From: Rikenellaceae bacterium
GTDB lineage: Bacteria > Bacteroidota > Bacteroidia > Bacteroidales > Rikenellaceae
Direction: 5' to 3'
Length of the DNA: 64,000 nt
Assembly (NCBI GenBank): GCA_015060165.1
Contig: SUZC01000002.1
Span: forward strand, 186,001-250,000
The notes below the pieces were generated by a model, which saw only the letters and a list, made by a program, of their open reading frames with translations, ran no database searches and had not been told where the DNA came from. The number at the start of each line of letters is the position of its first letter. Positions within the stretch are counted from its first letter, which is position 1. A program made the translations under genes and the position numbers. Positions 18,000 through 28,039 of the stretch are shown piece after piece.

Positions 18000-20498
18000 A
18001 TGATTTATCCTGCAAATTTTGAGCAGAAGATTGGTTTTGACCGTCTTCGTGAGCAAATAGCTGCGATGTGCAGTATGCAGGCCGGAAAAAGGCTTATCGA
18101 GGCGGAGGAGTTTTCCATCTCGCGAGAAGATATTGAGTTTAAGCAGGATATCGCTGATGAGATGCGTGTTATGCTTATGCTCGATCCAAACGCTCCACGC
18201 GATGAGTATCCCGATATGGAGGGTATCATCGAAAAGATCGGAGTCGAAGGAGCTTTCCTTGATTGCGAGCAGGTTGCAACCCTGCGTCGTGCTCTTACGG
18301 CAGTAGGAAGTATGGTTGGCTTTATTACGAGTCGCAACGAGTCGCAATATCCAAGATTGAAAAAGCGTAGCGAACGAGTGTGTGTATTCCCCGATGTTAT
18401 TCGCCGTATAAATCAACTCATTGACGATGAGGCCAAAGTGAAGGATGGTGCATCGCAGGAGTTGCTCTATATTCGTCGTTCGATTCGAGAGCATGAGGGA
18501 CAGGTGTCGAAGCGTCTGCAACAGGTTCTTTCAAATGCAAAACGTGCCGGTATTGTCGATGCCGATGCAATGATCTCCATTCGTGAGGGGAGAGCCGTGA
18601 TTCCAGTCTCGGCTGCCAATAAGCGTAAGCTAAATGGTTTTATTCACGATGAATCAGCTACGGGTCGTACATTTTATATTGAGCCAGTCGAGGTTGTCGA
18701 GCTTAATAATCAACTCAAAGAGTTGGAGTATGCCGAGCGTCGAGAGATTGTTCGCCTTCTTACTGAATTTACCGAAGAACTGCGTCCTGATGCCGAGCCG
18801 ATAGCTCAGGCTGGGGAGTATCTCGCCGAGATGGATGCCATAAGGGCCAAGGCTCGTTGGGCAATCGAGAATCGAGCAGGAAAACCAATTGTGTCGATTG
18901 ACGACCGTTTGGTTTTGCGTGGTGCATTCCATCCATTGTTGGCTCAGACGTTGCGTGCCGAGAAGAAAGAGCTTGTTCCTCTCGATATGCAGCTCGATAA
19001 GGATGAGCATATATTGGTCATCTCAGGCCCTAATGCCGGTGGTAAGTCTGTTTGTTTGAAGACAACCGGTATTGTGCAGTATATGTTCCAGTGTGGTTTC
19101 CCGGTTACTGCTACTGAGACGAGCGAATTGCCTATATTCGAGAGTATCTGTATCGATATTGGTGATGAGCAGTCGATGGATAACGATTTGTCGACCTACT
19201 CGTCGCATTTGCTCAATATGAAACATATGTTGCAGGCAGCCGGCAAACGTACTTTGGTGCTTATCGATGAGTTCGGATCGGGAACAGAACCGGTTATCGG
19301 AGGTGCAATAGCCGAATCGATATTGGATAGAATGTTGGAGAAGGGGTGTTATGGAGTGATTACTACCCACTATTCTAATATTAAATATTACGCTACTGAC
19401 CGAGAAGGTATTGCCAATGGAGCAATGATGTTCGATGTGCAGAATATCCGCCCGTTGTTCAAGTTGGAGCAAGGTAAGCCAGGTAGTTCGTTTGCAATCG
19501 AGATTGCCCGTAAGATAGGTCTGCCTGAAGATATAATTCGAGCTGCAAGCGAAAAAGCTGGAAGCGACCATATCAATCTGGAGCGCCAGTTACGTGAGAT
19601 TGCACGCGATCGTAGATATTGGTCTCAGAAACGAGACCGTATTCGTCAGACTGATCGTAAGGTCGAAGAGCTAGAAACAAGCTATACCGAACAACTTTCG
19701 CGTATAAAAGAGGAACGTAAGGCGATTTTGCAGAAGGCCAAACAAGAGGCTCAGCAACTTATTTCCGATGCAAACCGCCAAATCGAGAATACAATTCGTA
19801 CAATCAAGGAAGCTCAGGCAGAAAAAGAGCTCACACGTTTGGCACGTCGTGAGTTGGATGAGTTCAAATCGACCGTTGAGCAGGCCGATGCTCCTGCTTT
19901 TGCTTCGGAGCAGGTGGAGCGTGAGATGGAGCGATTGATGCGTCGTAAGGCTCGTCGAGAGGAGGGTAAAGCTAAGGCTAGTGAGAAAGGTGTAGCACCT
20001 GCCACACAAACTCCTAAAGTGGTGAAACCTATCGAAGTGGGAGCAAAGGTTCGTATCGAGGGACAACAAGTTCCGGGTGTGGTGCAGAGTATCAAGGGTC
20101 GCAAGGCTCAAGTTGCATTTGGTCAGATTCTCACGATGGTCGATAAGAGTAAACTTGTGGTAGTATCAAATGCAGAGTATAAAAAGTCGGTAGCTCCCGT
20201 CACTCCTCGTACCGTATTGTCGGTTGATATATCTTCGCGAAAACTCAATTTCAAGGATAGTGTGGATGTGCGTGGAATGCGAGCTGTCGAGGCTTTGGAG
20301 GTTGTACAGGATTTGGTCGACGATGCACTAATGGTGGGTGTCGGTGGTGTTACCATTCTGCACGGTAAGGGTACAGGCGCATTGAAGGAGGAGATTCGTC
20401 GTTATCTACGGTCCATCCCTGAGGTGGAGTCGGCCAAGGATGAACATGCCGATAGAGGTGGTGCGGGAATTACTGTTGTACGATTTAGAAATAGTTAG
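18000..20498 (+). CDS. mutS2: MutS2 family ATPase/endonuclease
   Basis: An 832-aa MutS2 protein. It lacks the mismatch-recognition domain of MutS, and has the lever/clamp region, the MutS ATPase domain (Walker A GPNAGGKS at 343-350, Walker B LIDEFGSGTEP) and a long coiled coil. The C-terminal Smr nuclease domain carries DVRGMRAVEAL and LHGKGTGAL. MutS2 acts on branched DNA to limit recombination, and in Bacillus it also rescues collided ribosomes. It lies 20 nt after the MCE gene. The C-terminal KOW-like segment (KVRIEGQQVPGVVQSIKGRKA) before Smr is usual for the family. Confidence 0.95.
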   Translation: MIYPANFEQKIGFDRLREQIAAMCSMQAGKRLIEAEEFSISREDIEFKQDIADEMRVMLMLDPNAPRDEYPDMEGIIEKIGVEGAFLDCEQVATLRRALTAVGSMVGFITSRNESQYPRLKKRSERVCVFPDVIRRINQLIDDEAKVKDGASQELLYIRRSIREHEGQVSKRLQQVLSNAKRAGIVDADAMISIREGRAVIPVSAANKRKLNGFIHDESATGRTFYIEPVEVVELNNQLKELEYAERREIVRLLTEFTEELRPDAEPIAQAGEYLAEMDAIRAKARWAIENRAGKPIVSIDDRLVLRGAFHPLLAQTLRAEKKELVPLDMQLDKDEHILVISGPNAGGKSVCLKTTGIVQYMFQCGFPVTATETSELPIFESICIDIGDEQSMDNDLSTYSSHLLNMKHMLQAAGKRTLVLIDEFGSGTEPVIGGAIAESILDRMLEKGCYGVITTHYSNIKYYATDREGIANGAMMFDVQNIRPLFKLEQGKPGSSFAIEIARKIGLPEDIIRAASEKAGSDHINLERQLREIARDRRYWSQKRDRIRQTDRKVEELETSYTEQLSRIKEERKAILQKAKQEAQQLISDANRQIENTIRTIKEAQAEKELTRLARRELDEFKSTVEQADAPAFASEQVEREMERLMRRKARREEGKAKASEKGVAPATQTPKVVKPIEVGAKVRIEGQQVPGVVQSIKGRKAQVAFGQILTMVDKSKLVVVSNAEYKKSVAPVTPRTVLSVDISSRKLNFKDSVDVRGMRAVEALEVVQDLVDDALMVGVGGVTILHGKGTGALKEEIRRYLRSIPEVESAKDEHADRGGAGITVVRFRNS

Positions 20499-20539
20499 GC
20501 CTGATATTTATAATAAGGAAAGAATATATCATAAAGTAG

Positions 20540-22900
20540 ATGAGATACCGTTTGTCGGAAATAGCCGCAATGTGTGGAGGTCGATTTTTTGGTCGCGATG
20601 TGGAGGTGAGCGATGTGGTAACAGATTCGCGTAGCTATGCCTTTGGTCGTGATGCTATGTTTGTGGCAATGCGTGGCGCGAACCACGACTCTCATAAATA
20701 TGTTGATTCGATGTACGATCGTTCGCTTCGTGCTTTTATGGTAGAGCAACAACCTACTCAGATATATTCAGATGCGGGATATATTTGCGTGGAGAACTCA
20801 TTGGAGGCATTGCAGCGTTTGGCTACAGAACATCGCCATCGTTTTGCGGGCGAGGTGGTAGCTATCACTGGATCAAATGGCAAAACCGTAGTCAAAGAGT
20901 GGGTTGCTCGAGTACTCCCACAATCGGCCAAGGTGTTTGTGTCGCCGATGAGTTATAATTCTCAGTTGGGTGTGGCGCTGTCGCTATTGATGATTGAAGG
21001 CGATGAGCAGATTGCAATCATCGAGGCGGGAATATCTCAACCGAACGAGATGGGACGTTTGGAGAGTATGATTGCTCCCGATGTGGTTGTCGTAACCTCG
21101 TTGGGTGATGCTCACCAATGTAATTTCGATAGCCTGCATCAGAAGATTGCAGAGAAGTTGATATTGGCTCGCAATGCAAAGACAGTCATATATCATAACT
21201 ATTATAAAGATATTGTTGATGCCGTTGCTACATTGGTCCCAAAATGCCGTTTGATCGATGCTTCACAAGCTAACGTCGATGAGTATTCGGCTGTTAACGA
21301 TGCGTTGCGTATTGATGCCCAGATTGTAAAAACCCTGTGTCAGGAGTTGGGTTACTCGGATGTGCAGATAAAGCCCAATCAGATAGCGATGCGTTTGGAG
21401 GTTAAAGAGGGAGTTGCCGGATCGACCATAATCAACGACTCATACAATTCTGATATTAATTCATTGGCAATTGCATTGGATACTTTGCGAAGTGTGGCAC
21501 TAAGCAGCGAGACGATTGCCGTAATCTCCGATATTGAACAGAGTGGTATGAGCGATGCTGAATTGTATGGCAAGGTGTCGGATATGGTGAAAAATGCCGG
21601 GGTGACACTCTTTATTGGTGTGGGTGAGCGCATTGCAGCTTATGCCGATTTGTTTGCCGCGGGCAGTCGCTTTTATCGCGATACGGAGGCTTTGATTCGC
21701 GGTCTAAGTCATAGCGATATTGAGGGTCGTACTATTTTGCTTAAAGGTAACCGTCGATTGCAATTCGAGAGAGTTTGCCATTTGTTCGAACGCCGCAGTC
21801 ATACAACTGTATTGGAGGTTAATCTTGATGCTATGACCCATAATGTTGGCTACTTCCGTCGATTCCTTCCGATGAATCATCGTTTGGTTGCAATGGTCAA
21901 GGCTCATAGCTATGGTGCGGGTGATGCTGAGGTTGCACAACTTATGCAGCGCTTAGGTATAACATATCTTGCTGTCGCTTTTGCCGATGAAGGTATTGTG
22001 TTAAGGGAGAAGGGTGTGACTATGCCAATTTTAGTACTGAATGCCGATCAGGGTAGTTTCGATAAGATGGTAGCCTACTCGTTAGAGCCTGAGATATATA
22101 GTTTGCATTCGTTGCGAGATTTTGTTGCAAGTGCCGAACGATATGGAGTGAACAGCTATCCTATTCACATTAAACTCGACACAGGAATGCATCGTTTGGG
22201 ATTTGTTGAGGAAGAACTCGATGAATTGTTTGCCGAATTGCAGGGGCATAAGTGTGTGAAGGTCGCTTCGACATTTGCTCATCTGGCCTGTGCCGATGAT
22301 GAGTCGCAGGATGATTTTACCCGTTCACAGATAGCTAACTTCGATAGGCTGAGTAGCCGTCTGGCCGAGGCTTTGCCGTACGATATTATTCGTCACACTG
22401 CCAATTCTGCGGCCATTGAACGATTCCCTGAGGCTCAGTTCGATATGTGCCGTCTGGGACTTGGACTCTATGGTTATGGTTATAAACATAATGAAGAGCT
22501 GCAACCCGTTGCGGCATTAAAAACTAAAATCGTACAGTTGCGTCGACGTGCTGCGGGCGAGACTATTGGTTATGGTCGTGCCGGTAAGTTGACACGTGAT
22601 AGCATCATAGCAACTATTCCAATCGGATATGCCGATGGCCTTGATCGTCATCTTGGTGAAGGCCGATGGTCGATGTTGGTGGCCGATAAAGCCGCGCCTA
22701 CCGTAGGACGTATATGTATGGATAGCTGTATGATTGATGTTACAGATATAGCAGGGGTGCAAGAGGGTGATCAAGTAGTGATTTTCTCGGCCCGTGCGGG
22801 TAATACCACCGAAGATATGGCTCGAGTATTAGGTACTATCCCATATGAGATTATGACTTCGGTTTCGGCACGAGTAAAACGAATTTATATCAAAGAGTAA
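20540..22900 (+). CDS. murF-alr: Bifunctional MurF ligase / alanine racemase fusion
   Basis: A 786-aa fusion that joins two steps of peptidoglycan precursor synthesis: making D-alanine and adding D-Ala-D-Ala to UDP-MurNAc-tripeptide. Residues 1 to about 415 are MurF, with the ATP loop GSNGKT at 111-116 and DSYNSD in the central domain. Residues about 425-786 are a fold type III alanine racemase, with the PLP lysine Lys454 in MVKAHSYG, IGYADG around the catalytic tyrosine, and the C-terminal CMDSCMIDVT. This fusion is characteristic of Bacteroidota. The stop overlaps the start of the methylase gene (TAATG), suggesting coupled translation. Confidence 0.95.
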   Translation: MRYRLSEIAAMCGGRFFGRDVEVSDVVTDSRSYAFGRDAMFVAMRGANHDSHKYVDSMYDRSLRAFMVEQQPTQIYSDAGYICVENSLEALQRLATEHRHRFAGEVVAITGSNGKTVVKEWVARVLPQSAKVFVSPMSYNSQLGVALSLLMIEGDEQIAIIEAGISQPNEMGRLESMIAPDVVVVTSLGDAHQCNFDSLHQKIAEKLILARNAKTVIYHNYYKDIVDAVATLVPKCRLIDASQANVDEYSAVNDALRIDAQIVKTLCQELGYSDVQIKPNQIAMRLEVKEGVAGSTIINDSYNSDINSLAIALDTLRSVALSSETIAVISDIEQSGMSDAELYGKVSDMVKNAGVTLFIGVGERIAAYADLFAAGSRFYRDTEALIRGLSHSDIEGRTILLKGNRRLQFERVCHLFERRSHTTVLEVNLDAMTHNVGYFRRFLPMNHRLVAMVKAHSYGAGDAEVAQLMQRLGITYLAVAFADEGIVLREKGVTMPILVLNADQGSFDKMVAYSLEPEIYSLHSLRDFVASAERYGVNSYPIHIKLDTGMHRLGFVEEELDELFAELQGHKCVKVASTFAHLACADDESQDDFTRSQIANFDRLSSRLAEALPYDIIRHTANSAAIERFPEAQFDMCRLGLGLYGYGYKHNEELQPVAALKTKIVQLRRRAAGETIGYGRAGKLTRDSIIATIPIGYADGLDRHLGEGRWSMLVADKAAPTVGRICMDSCMIDVTDIAGVQEGDQVVIFSARAGNTTEDMARVLGTIPYEIMTSVSARVKRIYIKE

Positions 22901-23616
22901 TGGCACAGAAGGGTGTATTATATATGATTCCGTGTCCAATTTCGGATTCGACAGAGGTCTACGATGTAGTTCCAGAGACCAACCGCCGAATAATGGATTC
23001 ATTGGATTATTTCATTGTGGAGAATGTCCGTTCGGCACGCCGATTCTTATCGAAAGCTCGTATCTCGCGCCGTATCGAGGAGTTGGAGTTTGTTGAACTC
23101 AATGAGCATACCGTTGCAGGTGCAGCCGTCGAGGCTATGGTTAAGCCTATCGAGCAGGGGCGTTCTGCGGGCGTAATTTCTGAAGCTGGTGTGCCTGGTG
23201 TTGCCGATCCTGGAGCATTGGTTGTTGAGGTTTGTCATAAACGTGGAATCCGTGTTGTGCCGTTGGTTGGCCCATCGTCAATTCTGCTTGCTATGATGGC
23301 ATCGGGATTGAATGGTCAGTCGTTCGCTTTTGTGGGTTATTTGCCGGTAAAACCACCTGAGCGGGCTAAGGAGTTGAAGGCATTGGAGCGCAGGGCTCAC
23401 GTTGAGCAACAGTCACAAATCTTTATTGAGGCGCCATATCGTAATGTAAAGCTTGCCGAACAGATTTTGACAGTCTGTGCAGCCGATACGAAACTCACCA
23501 TTGCTTGCGATATCACTTCGCCCGATGAGATCATCGTAACACACTCTGTGGCCCAGTGGCGCAAGTGTGGTATTCCGGATATTGCCAAACGACCGACCAT
23601 ATTTATTATAGGTTAG
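22900..23616 (+). CDS. RsmI-like SAM-dependent tetrapyrrole-methylase family protein
   Basis: A 238-aa methyltransferase of the tetrapyrrole (corrin/porphyrin) methylase superfamily, closest to RsmI/YraL, which methylates the 2'-OH of C1402 in 16S rRNA. Typical segments are SEAGVPGVADPG near residue 90, VGPSSILLAMMASG and FVGYLPVKPPER. It is shorter than E. coli RsmI (about 286 aa), lacking the C-terminal extension, and the start motif is VLYMIPCPI rather than the usual LYVVATPIGN. It may be the second, shorter RsmI-type paralogue common in Bacteroidota. Its start overlaps the murF-alr stop by one base. Confidence 0.82.
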   Translation: MAQKGVLYMIPCPISDSTEVYDVVPETNRRIMDSLDYFIVENVRSARRFLSKARISRRIEELEFVELNEHTVAGAAVEAMVKPIEQGRSAGVISEAGVPGVADPGALVVEVCHKRGIRVVPLVGPSSILLAMMASGLNGQSFAFVGYLPVKPPERAKELKALERRAHVEQQSQIFIEAPYRNVKLAEQILTVCAADTKLTIACDITSPDEIIVTHSVAQWRKCGIPDIAKRPTIFIIG

Positions 23617-23654
23617 TGTCGGGCATACAATTTGCGCAATATAAAATAGAAAAT

Positions 23655-24296
23655 ATGAAAAATAATATAGATATGACAGAGGAAAAAGTTGTAGATCAGG
23701 ACATTGAGCAGCAGAAAGATTTTAATGAAGCAGACGCTAACCCTTCGTGTGAGGGTGAGTCTTGTGCCAATATGGCAGAAGATGCTGAGCAGGAGTCTGC
23801 CACAATGTCAGAGGAGCCAGAATCGTCTGAAGAGGTTGCAAACGAGCCTCAGGCAGAGCCTTCGGCTGAGGAGGTGATAGCCATCTGGCGTGATAAATAT
23901 ATGCGTTTGCAGGCTGAGTTTGATAACTATCGTAAGCGCACATTGCGCGAGAAGATGGATTTGGTGGCAAGTGGCGGTGCCGATGTTATCAAATCTATGT
24001 TGTCGGTTCTAGATGATATGCATAGAGCAGTTGCAGCGTCTGAGAAGAGTGACGATATTACAGCTTTACGTGAGGGCGAGCGTTTGGTTTTGCAGAAGTT
24101 CGAGGAGGCTCTTCGTCAGAAGAACGTCACAGAAATTGAGGCACAGGATAAAGAGTTTAACCCCGATTTTCACGAGGCAGTAGCTCGATTCGCCGCTGGT
24201 GATGATAAAAAGGGTTTGATTATAGATGTCGTGCAGCGTGGTTATATGCTGGGCGACAAGGTTCTCCGATATGCTAAGGTTGTGGTTGGTGAATAA
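23655..24296 (+). CDS. grpE: Nucleotide exchange factor GrpE
   Basis: A 213-aa GrpE that exchanges ADP for ATP on DnaK. Residues 1 to about 75 are acidic and disordered. The long dimerising coiled coil (WRDKYMRLQAEFDNYRKRT) follows, and the beta domain ends in VQRGYMLGDKVLRYAKVVV, the family signature. I start at ATG 23655; a later Met at 23673 is also possible, and the frame open further upstream only overlaps the previous gene. dnaJ follows 36 nt downstream. No CIRCE-type repeat is visible upstream, and dnaK is not in the window. Confidence 0.96.
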   Translation: MKNNIDMTEEKVVDQDIEQQKDFNEADANPSCEGESCANMAEDAEQESATMSEEPESSEEVANEPQAEPSAEEVIAIWRDKYMRLQAEFDNYRKRTLREKMDLVASGGADVIKSMLSVLDDMHRAVAASEKSDDITALREGERLVLQKFEEALRQKNVTEIEAQDKEFNPDFHEAVARFAAGDDKKGLIIDVVQRGYMLGDKVLRYAKVVVGE

Positions 24297-24332
24297 TCCG
24301 ACTTTTGGTGTAATCGATAAATTTAAAAGAGA

Positions 24333-25487
24333 ATGGCAGAGAAAAGGGATTATTACGAGGTGTTGGGCGTTCAACGTAATGCCAATGCCGATGAGATAAA
24401 GAAGGCCTATCGCAAGGCTGCTATCAAGTATCACCCTGATAAGAATCCGGGTGACAAGGAGGCTGAAGATAAATTCAAGGAGGCTGCCGAGGCTTATGAC
24501 GTATTGTCAAACCCCGACAAGCGAGCTCGTTACGACCAGTTTGGTCACGCCGGAATGAGCGGTGCTGCAGGCGGCGGCTTTGGCGGTTTTGGTGGAGGCG
24601 GATTCTCTATGGAGGATATCTTCTCGCAGTTTGGTGATATATTTGGTGGCCATTTTGGTGGCTTTTCATCACGCTCGGGTGGTAGCGCACGAGTAAATCG
24701 AGGCTCGGATATCAGGGTGAAGGTTAAACTTACGCTTGCCGAGATAGCCAATGGTACTACCAAAAAACTAAAAATCAGTAAGACTATTGCTTGTGATAAA
24801 TGTGGCGGCTCGGGTGCAAAGGACTCTTCATCGTATGCAACTTGTTCGGCTTGTGGTGGTTCGGGTTATGTGATGCGAGTTGAGAATACATTCTTTGGCC
24901 GTATGCAGACGCAGAGCGTTTGTCCTACTTGTGGCGGTAGCGGTAAGACTATTACAGCTAAGTGTGACAAGTGTTCGGGCGAGGGTGTGATGCGAGGTGA
25001 CGAGGTCGTCGAGATTAAGATCCCAGCCGGCGTAGGAGAGGGTATGGCCGTTACTGTTTCTGGTAAGGGTAATGCTGCTCGCCAGGGTGGAGTAAGCGGT
25101 GATTTGCTTGTGATGATTGAAGAAGAGCACAATCCTGAATTGGTGCGTGATGGCAACGACTTGATTCACAACTTGAATTTGCCTGTTACGACTTGTATTT
25201 TGGGTGGTGATGTCGAGGTTCCTACGATCGATAGCCGAGTGAAAATTAAGATAGCTCCGGGTACTCACGCTGGTAAGGTTCTTCGTCTTCGCGGTAAGGG
25301 TCTGCCCGATGTAAATGGATATGGCAGAGGTGATATTTTGATTGTTGTCGATATTACAATTCCCGATACCTTGAACAAGGAGGAGCGTCAGTTGGTCGAA
25401 AAACTTGCTGAGCAGCCTCACTTCAAGAGCGCAGAGAGCGTCGAGAAACAGAATATTTTCGAGCGAATGCGTAACTTTTTTAGATAG
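24333..25487 (+). CDS. dnaJ: Chaperone DnaJ (type A Hsp40)
   Basis: A 384-aa class A J-protein that stimulates DnaK ATPase and delivers unfolded clients. The J domain (residues 1-70) has the HPD motif in YHPDKNPG. A Gly/Phe-rich region follows (about 75-115). The zinc domain carries four CxxCxGxG repeats ([32 protein letters not shown]), all intact. Two C-terminal substrate-binding domains complete the protein. It follows grpE directly, as in many Bacteroidota. Confidence 0.97.
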   Translation: MAEKRDYYEVLGVQRNANADEIKKAYRKAAIKYHPDKNPGDKEAEDKFKEAAEAYDVLSNPDKRARYDQFGHAGMSGAAGGGFGGFGGGGFSMEDIFSQFGDIFGGHFGGFSSRSGGSARVNRGSDIRVKVKLTLAEIANGTTKKLKISKTIACDKCGGSGAKDSSSYATCSACGGSGYVMRVENTFFGRMQTQSVCPTCGGSGKTITAKCDKCSGEGVMRGDEVVEIKIPAGVGEGMAVTVSGKGNAARQGGVSGDLLVMIEEEHNPELVRDGNDLIHNLNLPVTTCILGGDVEVPTIDSRVKIKIAPGTHAGKVLRLRGKGLPDVNGYGRGDILIVVDITIPDTLNKEERQLVEKLAEQPHFKSAESVEKQNIFERMRNFFR

Positions 25488-25509
25488 TTAAATTAAAACA
25501 TATTTTGTT

Positions 25510-25947
25510 ATGGGATTATTTTCACCTCATAAGCGCCACGCTAATAAATTCAATTACACTCCACGCTATTACGATCCTGTAAAGGAGGAGCGTGAACGTC
25601 GTCGTGCCGAATTGAGAGGAGAGCGACTTGACGATAAGGGCGAGTACACTCCCGGAAAATATATCCGTAGTCAGAGAGAGGCGCGAGAGTTGCGTCGCTC
25701 ACAACAGGAGCAGAACAGTGGCTCGCGAATGAAATCGTGGGCTAAAATTGCCGCTGTTTTGCTATTGATTGTATTTGTCTGGTATTTGGTACCTCGCATT
25801 GCATCGGTAGTCGATGTTGCCACCACGCAGAAGAAGACTACCACTCAGCAGGAGCGCGAGATTAAGGAGTTTGATCCGTATGCACCAATTATTATAGTCC
25901 CCAATGACTATAAGGAGGGCGATGAGATTGTAATAATCGAAGAGTAA
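25510..25947 (+). CDS. Small single-span membrane protein of unknown function
   Basis: A 145-aa protein I do not recognise as a named family. Residues 1 to about 75 are very basic and charged, with many Arg/Lys/Glu (EERERRRAELRGER and similar). One hydrophobic span, AKIAAVLLLIVFVWYLVP, lies at about 78-95. A short acidic tail ends IIIVPNDYKEGDEIVIIEE. The topology would be a charged cytoplasmic N-terminus and a periplasmic tail. It lies 22 nt after dnaJ and just before the mutL promoter, so it is probably the last gene of the grpE-dnaJ transcript. Codon use matches its neighbours, which supports it being a real gene. Confidence 0.7.
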   Translation: MGLFSPHKRHANKFNYTPRYYDPVKEERERRRAELRGERLDDKGEYTPGKYIRSQREARELRRSQQEQNSGSRMKSWAKIAAVLLLIVFVWYLVPRIASVVDVATTQKKTTTQQEREIKEFDPYAPIIIVPNDYKEGDEIVIIEE

Positions 25948-25961
25948 ACAATCCGCCATCC

Positions 25962-25969
25962 TACTTTTG
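25962..25969 (+). promoter_or_regulatory. -7 element of the mutL operon promoter
   Basis: TACTTTTG matches TAnnTTTG. It lies 39 nt before the mutL ATG, in the gap after the small membrane protein gene. Confidence 0.6.
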
Positions 25970-26007
25970 AATAGAATAAATTAGCTACAAACCAATACCA
26001 CTCAACA

Positions 26008-28026
26008 ATGGAGAACAGAATACACCTTTTGCCAGAGATTGTCGCCAATCAAATCGCAGCAGGCGAAGTTGTGGAGTCACCATCTTCGGTAGTGAAGGAG
26101 ATGATGGAGAATTCCATTGATGCGGGGGCTACTTCGGTTACTGTTAATTTCCGGAATGCGGGTTTGGAACTAATTCAGATTGTAGATAACGGTTGCGGAA
26201 TGTCGCCTATGGATGCACGTATGGCATTCGACCGTCATGCAACGAGCAAGATTCGCGATTTTGATGATGTGTATCGTCTGCAAACTTTCGGATTCCGAGG
26301 TGAGGCGTTGGCCTCTATTGCTGCGGTAGCCCAGGTGGAGTTGCGTACCCGTCAGGCGGAGGACGAAGTGGGAACAGTGACTATTGTCAACGGCGGCGAG
26401 TTTATCTCTCAGTCGCCTGTGATGTGTCCTGTGGGTTCTCAGTTCTTGGTGCGTAACCTTTTCTATACAGCACCTGCTCGCAGAAAGTTCAGTAGTGACC
26501 GCTCGAAGATTATTACCAACATCAAGAAGGAGTTCCGTCGTGTAGCCCTGTGTAATCCGCAGGTAAAGTGTGAGTTGATGTCGAACGATATGTCGATAAT
26601 CTCACTTCCAGCCGGATCGTTGTCGGAGCGAATTATCGATGTTGTAGGGCGTCATATCAAGACCAATCTGTTGGACGTGTCGGTAGAAACAAGCATCGTA
26701 AATATTAAGGGTTATGTGGGGCGTCCTTCAGCTGCGAAGCAGAAGAATCAGGAGCAATATCTCTTTGTCAATGGCCGCTATTTCCGATCGCCGCAGATCT
26801 ATCACTCTATAATGCGAGCCTACGAAAAACTTATTCCCGAAAATTGCTCTCCTTCATATTTCTTATATCTAACGGTTGATCCAGAGAGAGTCGATGTCAA
26901 TGTCTCACCTCATAAGACCGAGGTTAGATTTGCCGATAATGATGATGTAAACCAGATAATCCACGCTGCGGTACGTAGTACTTTGGCCAAGAGTGGAAGT
27001 GTGGGAATGATGGATTTCGACAATAATGTGGCGATCGAGATCCCAGCATTAGATAAAAATGCAACAGTATATGCAGAACCAAGTAGCTCATCGAAGGTCG
27101 ATTATAATCCATTTAGCGAGGATTATGCCTCGGTCGATGTTGCGATGGCCGGTGATATAGATTTGTCTACCTATGATGTCCCGTATGATGGTGGAGCGAT
27201 GCAATCGGTTGGTACAGGAAAGTCAACTTCACGTCCGACTCACTCTTCAAACGATGGTGTGGGCGGATTGCGAAATATTGCGTGGTCGGCAATGTCGTTC
27301 GAAAAGGAGTTCGATATCGAGGTCGAGACCAAACCAGTCGAAGAGAGTTATCGTGAATTCTTTTCAGGTGGTATAATCGGTGATGCCGAGTTGGATGATG
27401 AGAGCAATCTGGAGTTTATCGAGTCATCAGCGTCAGTGCAACAGACCCTGCTTGATGAAGAGTTTGCCGCACAAGAGGTAATGTCGTTGGGTAATGGTTA
27501 TGCGGTGGCGATGTGTAGTGGCCGATCGATGGTTGTTGAACTAAGTCGCGCTAAGGAGCGAGTATTGTTTGAGGGTCTGATGCAATCGGTACGAGGTGCA
27601 GGAGTGCCGTCTCAGCGATTGCTGTTCCCCGAAAAACTGACCCTTTCGATAGATGATTATCAACTGCTCGAGGAGCATCTTGTGGAGTTTGCAGCTTTGG
27701 GATTCGATATGGAACTTGTTGGAGATGGTAATGTCGATATGAACGGTGTTCCGTCAAGTATGGTTGGAGAGCCAGTCGATAGATTGCTCTACGATTTATT
27801 GCGAGAGGTTGAACAGAGTGGCGCTGTGGCTGAGCGTATCCGCGAAGATATGGTACGATTGATGGCCGTAAAGGGTAGCCGTCGAGTAGGTCGGGGTATG
27901 ACAAGTGTTGAGGCTCACCATCTTGTAGACGATTTGTTGCGCTGTGAAAATTATAGTTTCTCTCCCTCTGGAAAGCCTATTATTTCTGAGCTTACAGCCG
28001 AGGAGTTAAAGTTGAAATTGAGTTAA
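26008..28026 (+). CDS. mutL: DNA mismatch repair protein MutL
   Basis: A 672-aa MutL. The N-terminal GHKL ATPase is complete: EMMENSIDAGA, DNGCGM and GFRGEALASIAAVA within the first 110 residues, then the transducer domain. A long variable linker (about 340-480) leads to the C-terminal dimerisation domain. MutL proteins of organisms without MutH usually carry the endonuclease motif DQHAxxExxxxE. Here the aligned stretch reads ELSRAKERVLFE (residues 511-522), and the late CPHGRP-type metal motif reads SPSGKP (652-657), so nicking activity is doubtful. It is the first gene of a plus-strand unit with its own promoter at 25962. Confidence 0.95.
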   Translation: MENRIHLLPEIVANQIAAGEVVESPSSVVKEMMENSIDAGATSVTVNFRNAGLELIQIVDNGCGMSPMDARMAFDRHATSKIRDFDDVYRLQTFGFRGEALASIAAVAQVELRTRQAEDEVGTVTIVNGGEFISQSPVMCPVGSQFLVRNLFYTAPARRKFSSDRSKIITNIKKEFRRVALCNPQVKCELMSNDMSIISLPAGSLSERIIDVVGRHIKTNLLDVSVETSIVNIKGYVGRPSAAKQKNQEQYLFVNGRYFRSPQIYHSIMRAYEKLIPENCSPSYFLYLTVDPERVDVNVSPHKTEVRFADNDDVNQIIHAAVRSTLAKSGSVGMMDFDNNVAIEIPALDKNATVYAEPSSSSKVDYNPFSEDYASVDVAMAGDIDLSTYDVPYDGGAMQSVGTGKSTSRPTHSSNDGVGGLRNIAWSAMSFEKEFDIEVETKPVEESYREFFSGGIIGDAELDDESNLEFIESSASVQQTLLDEEFAAQEVMSLGNGYAVAMCSGRSMVVELSRAKERVLFEGLMQSVRGAGVPSQRLLFPEKLTLSIDDYQLLEEHLVEFAALGFDMELVGDGNVDMNGVPSSMVGEPVDRLLYDLLREVEQSGAVAERIREDMVRLMAVKGSRRVGRGMTSVEAHHLVDDLLRCENYSFSPSGKPIISELTAEELKLKLS

Positions 28027-28039
28027 TATATATAGAAAT

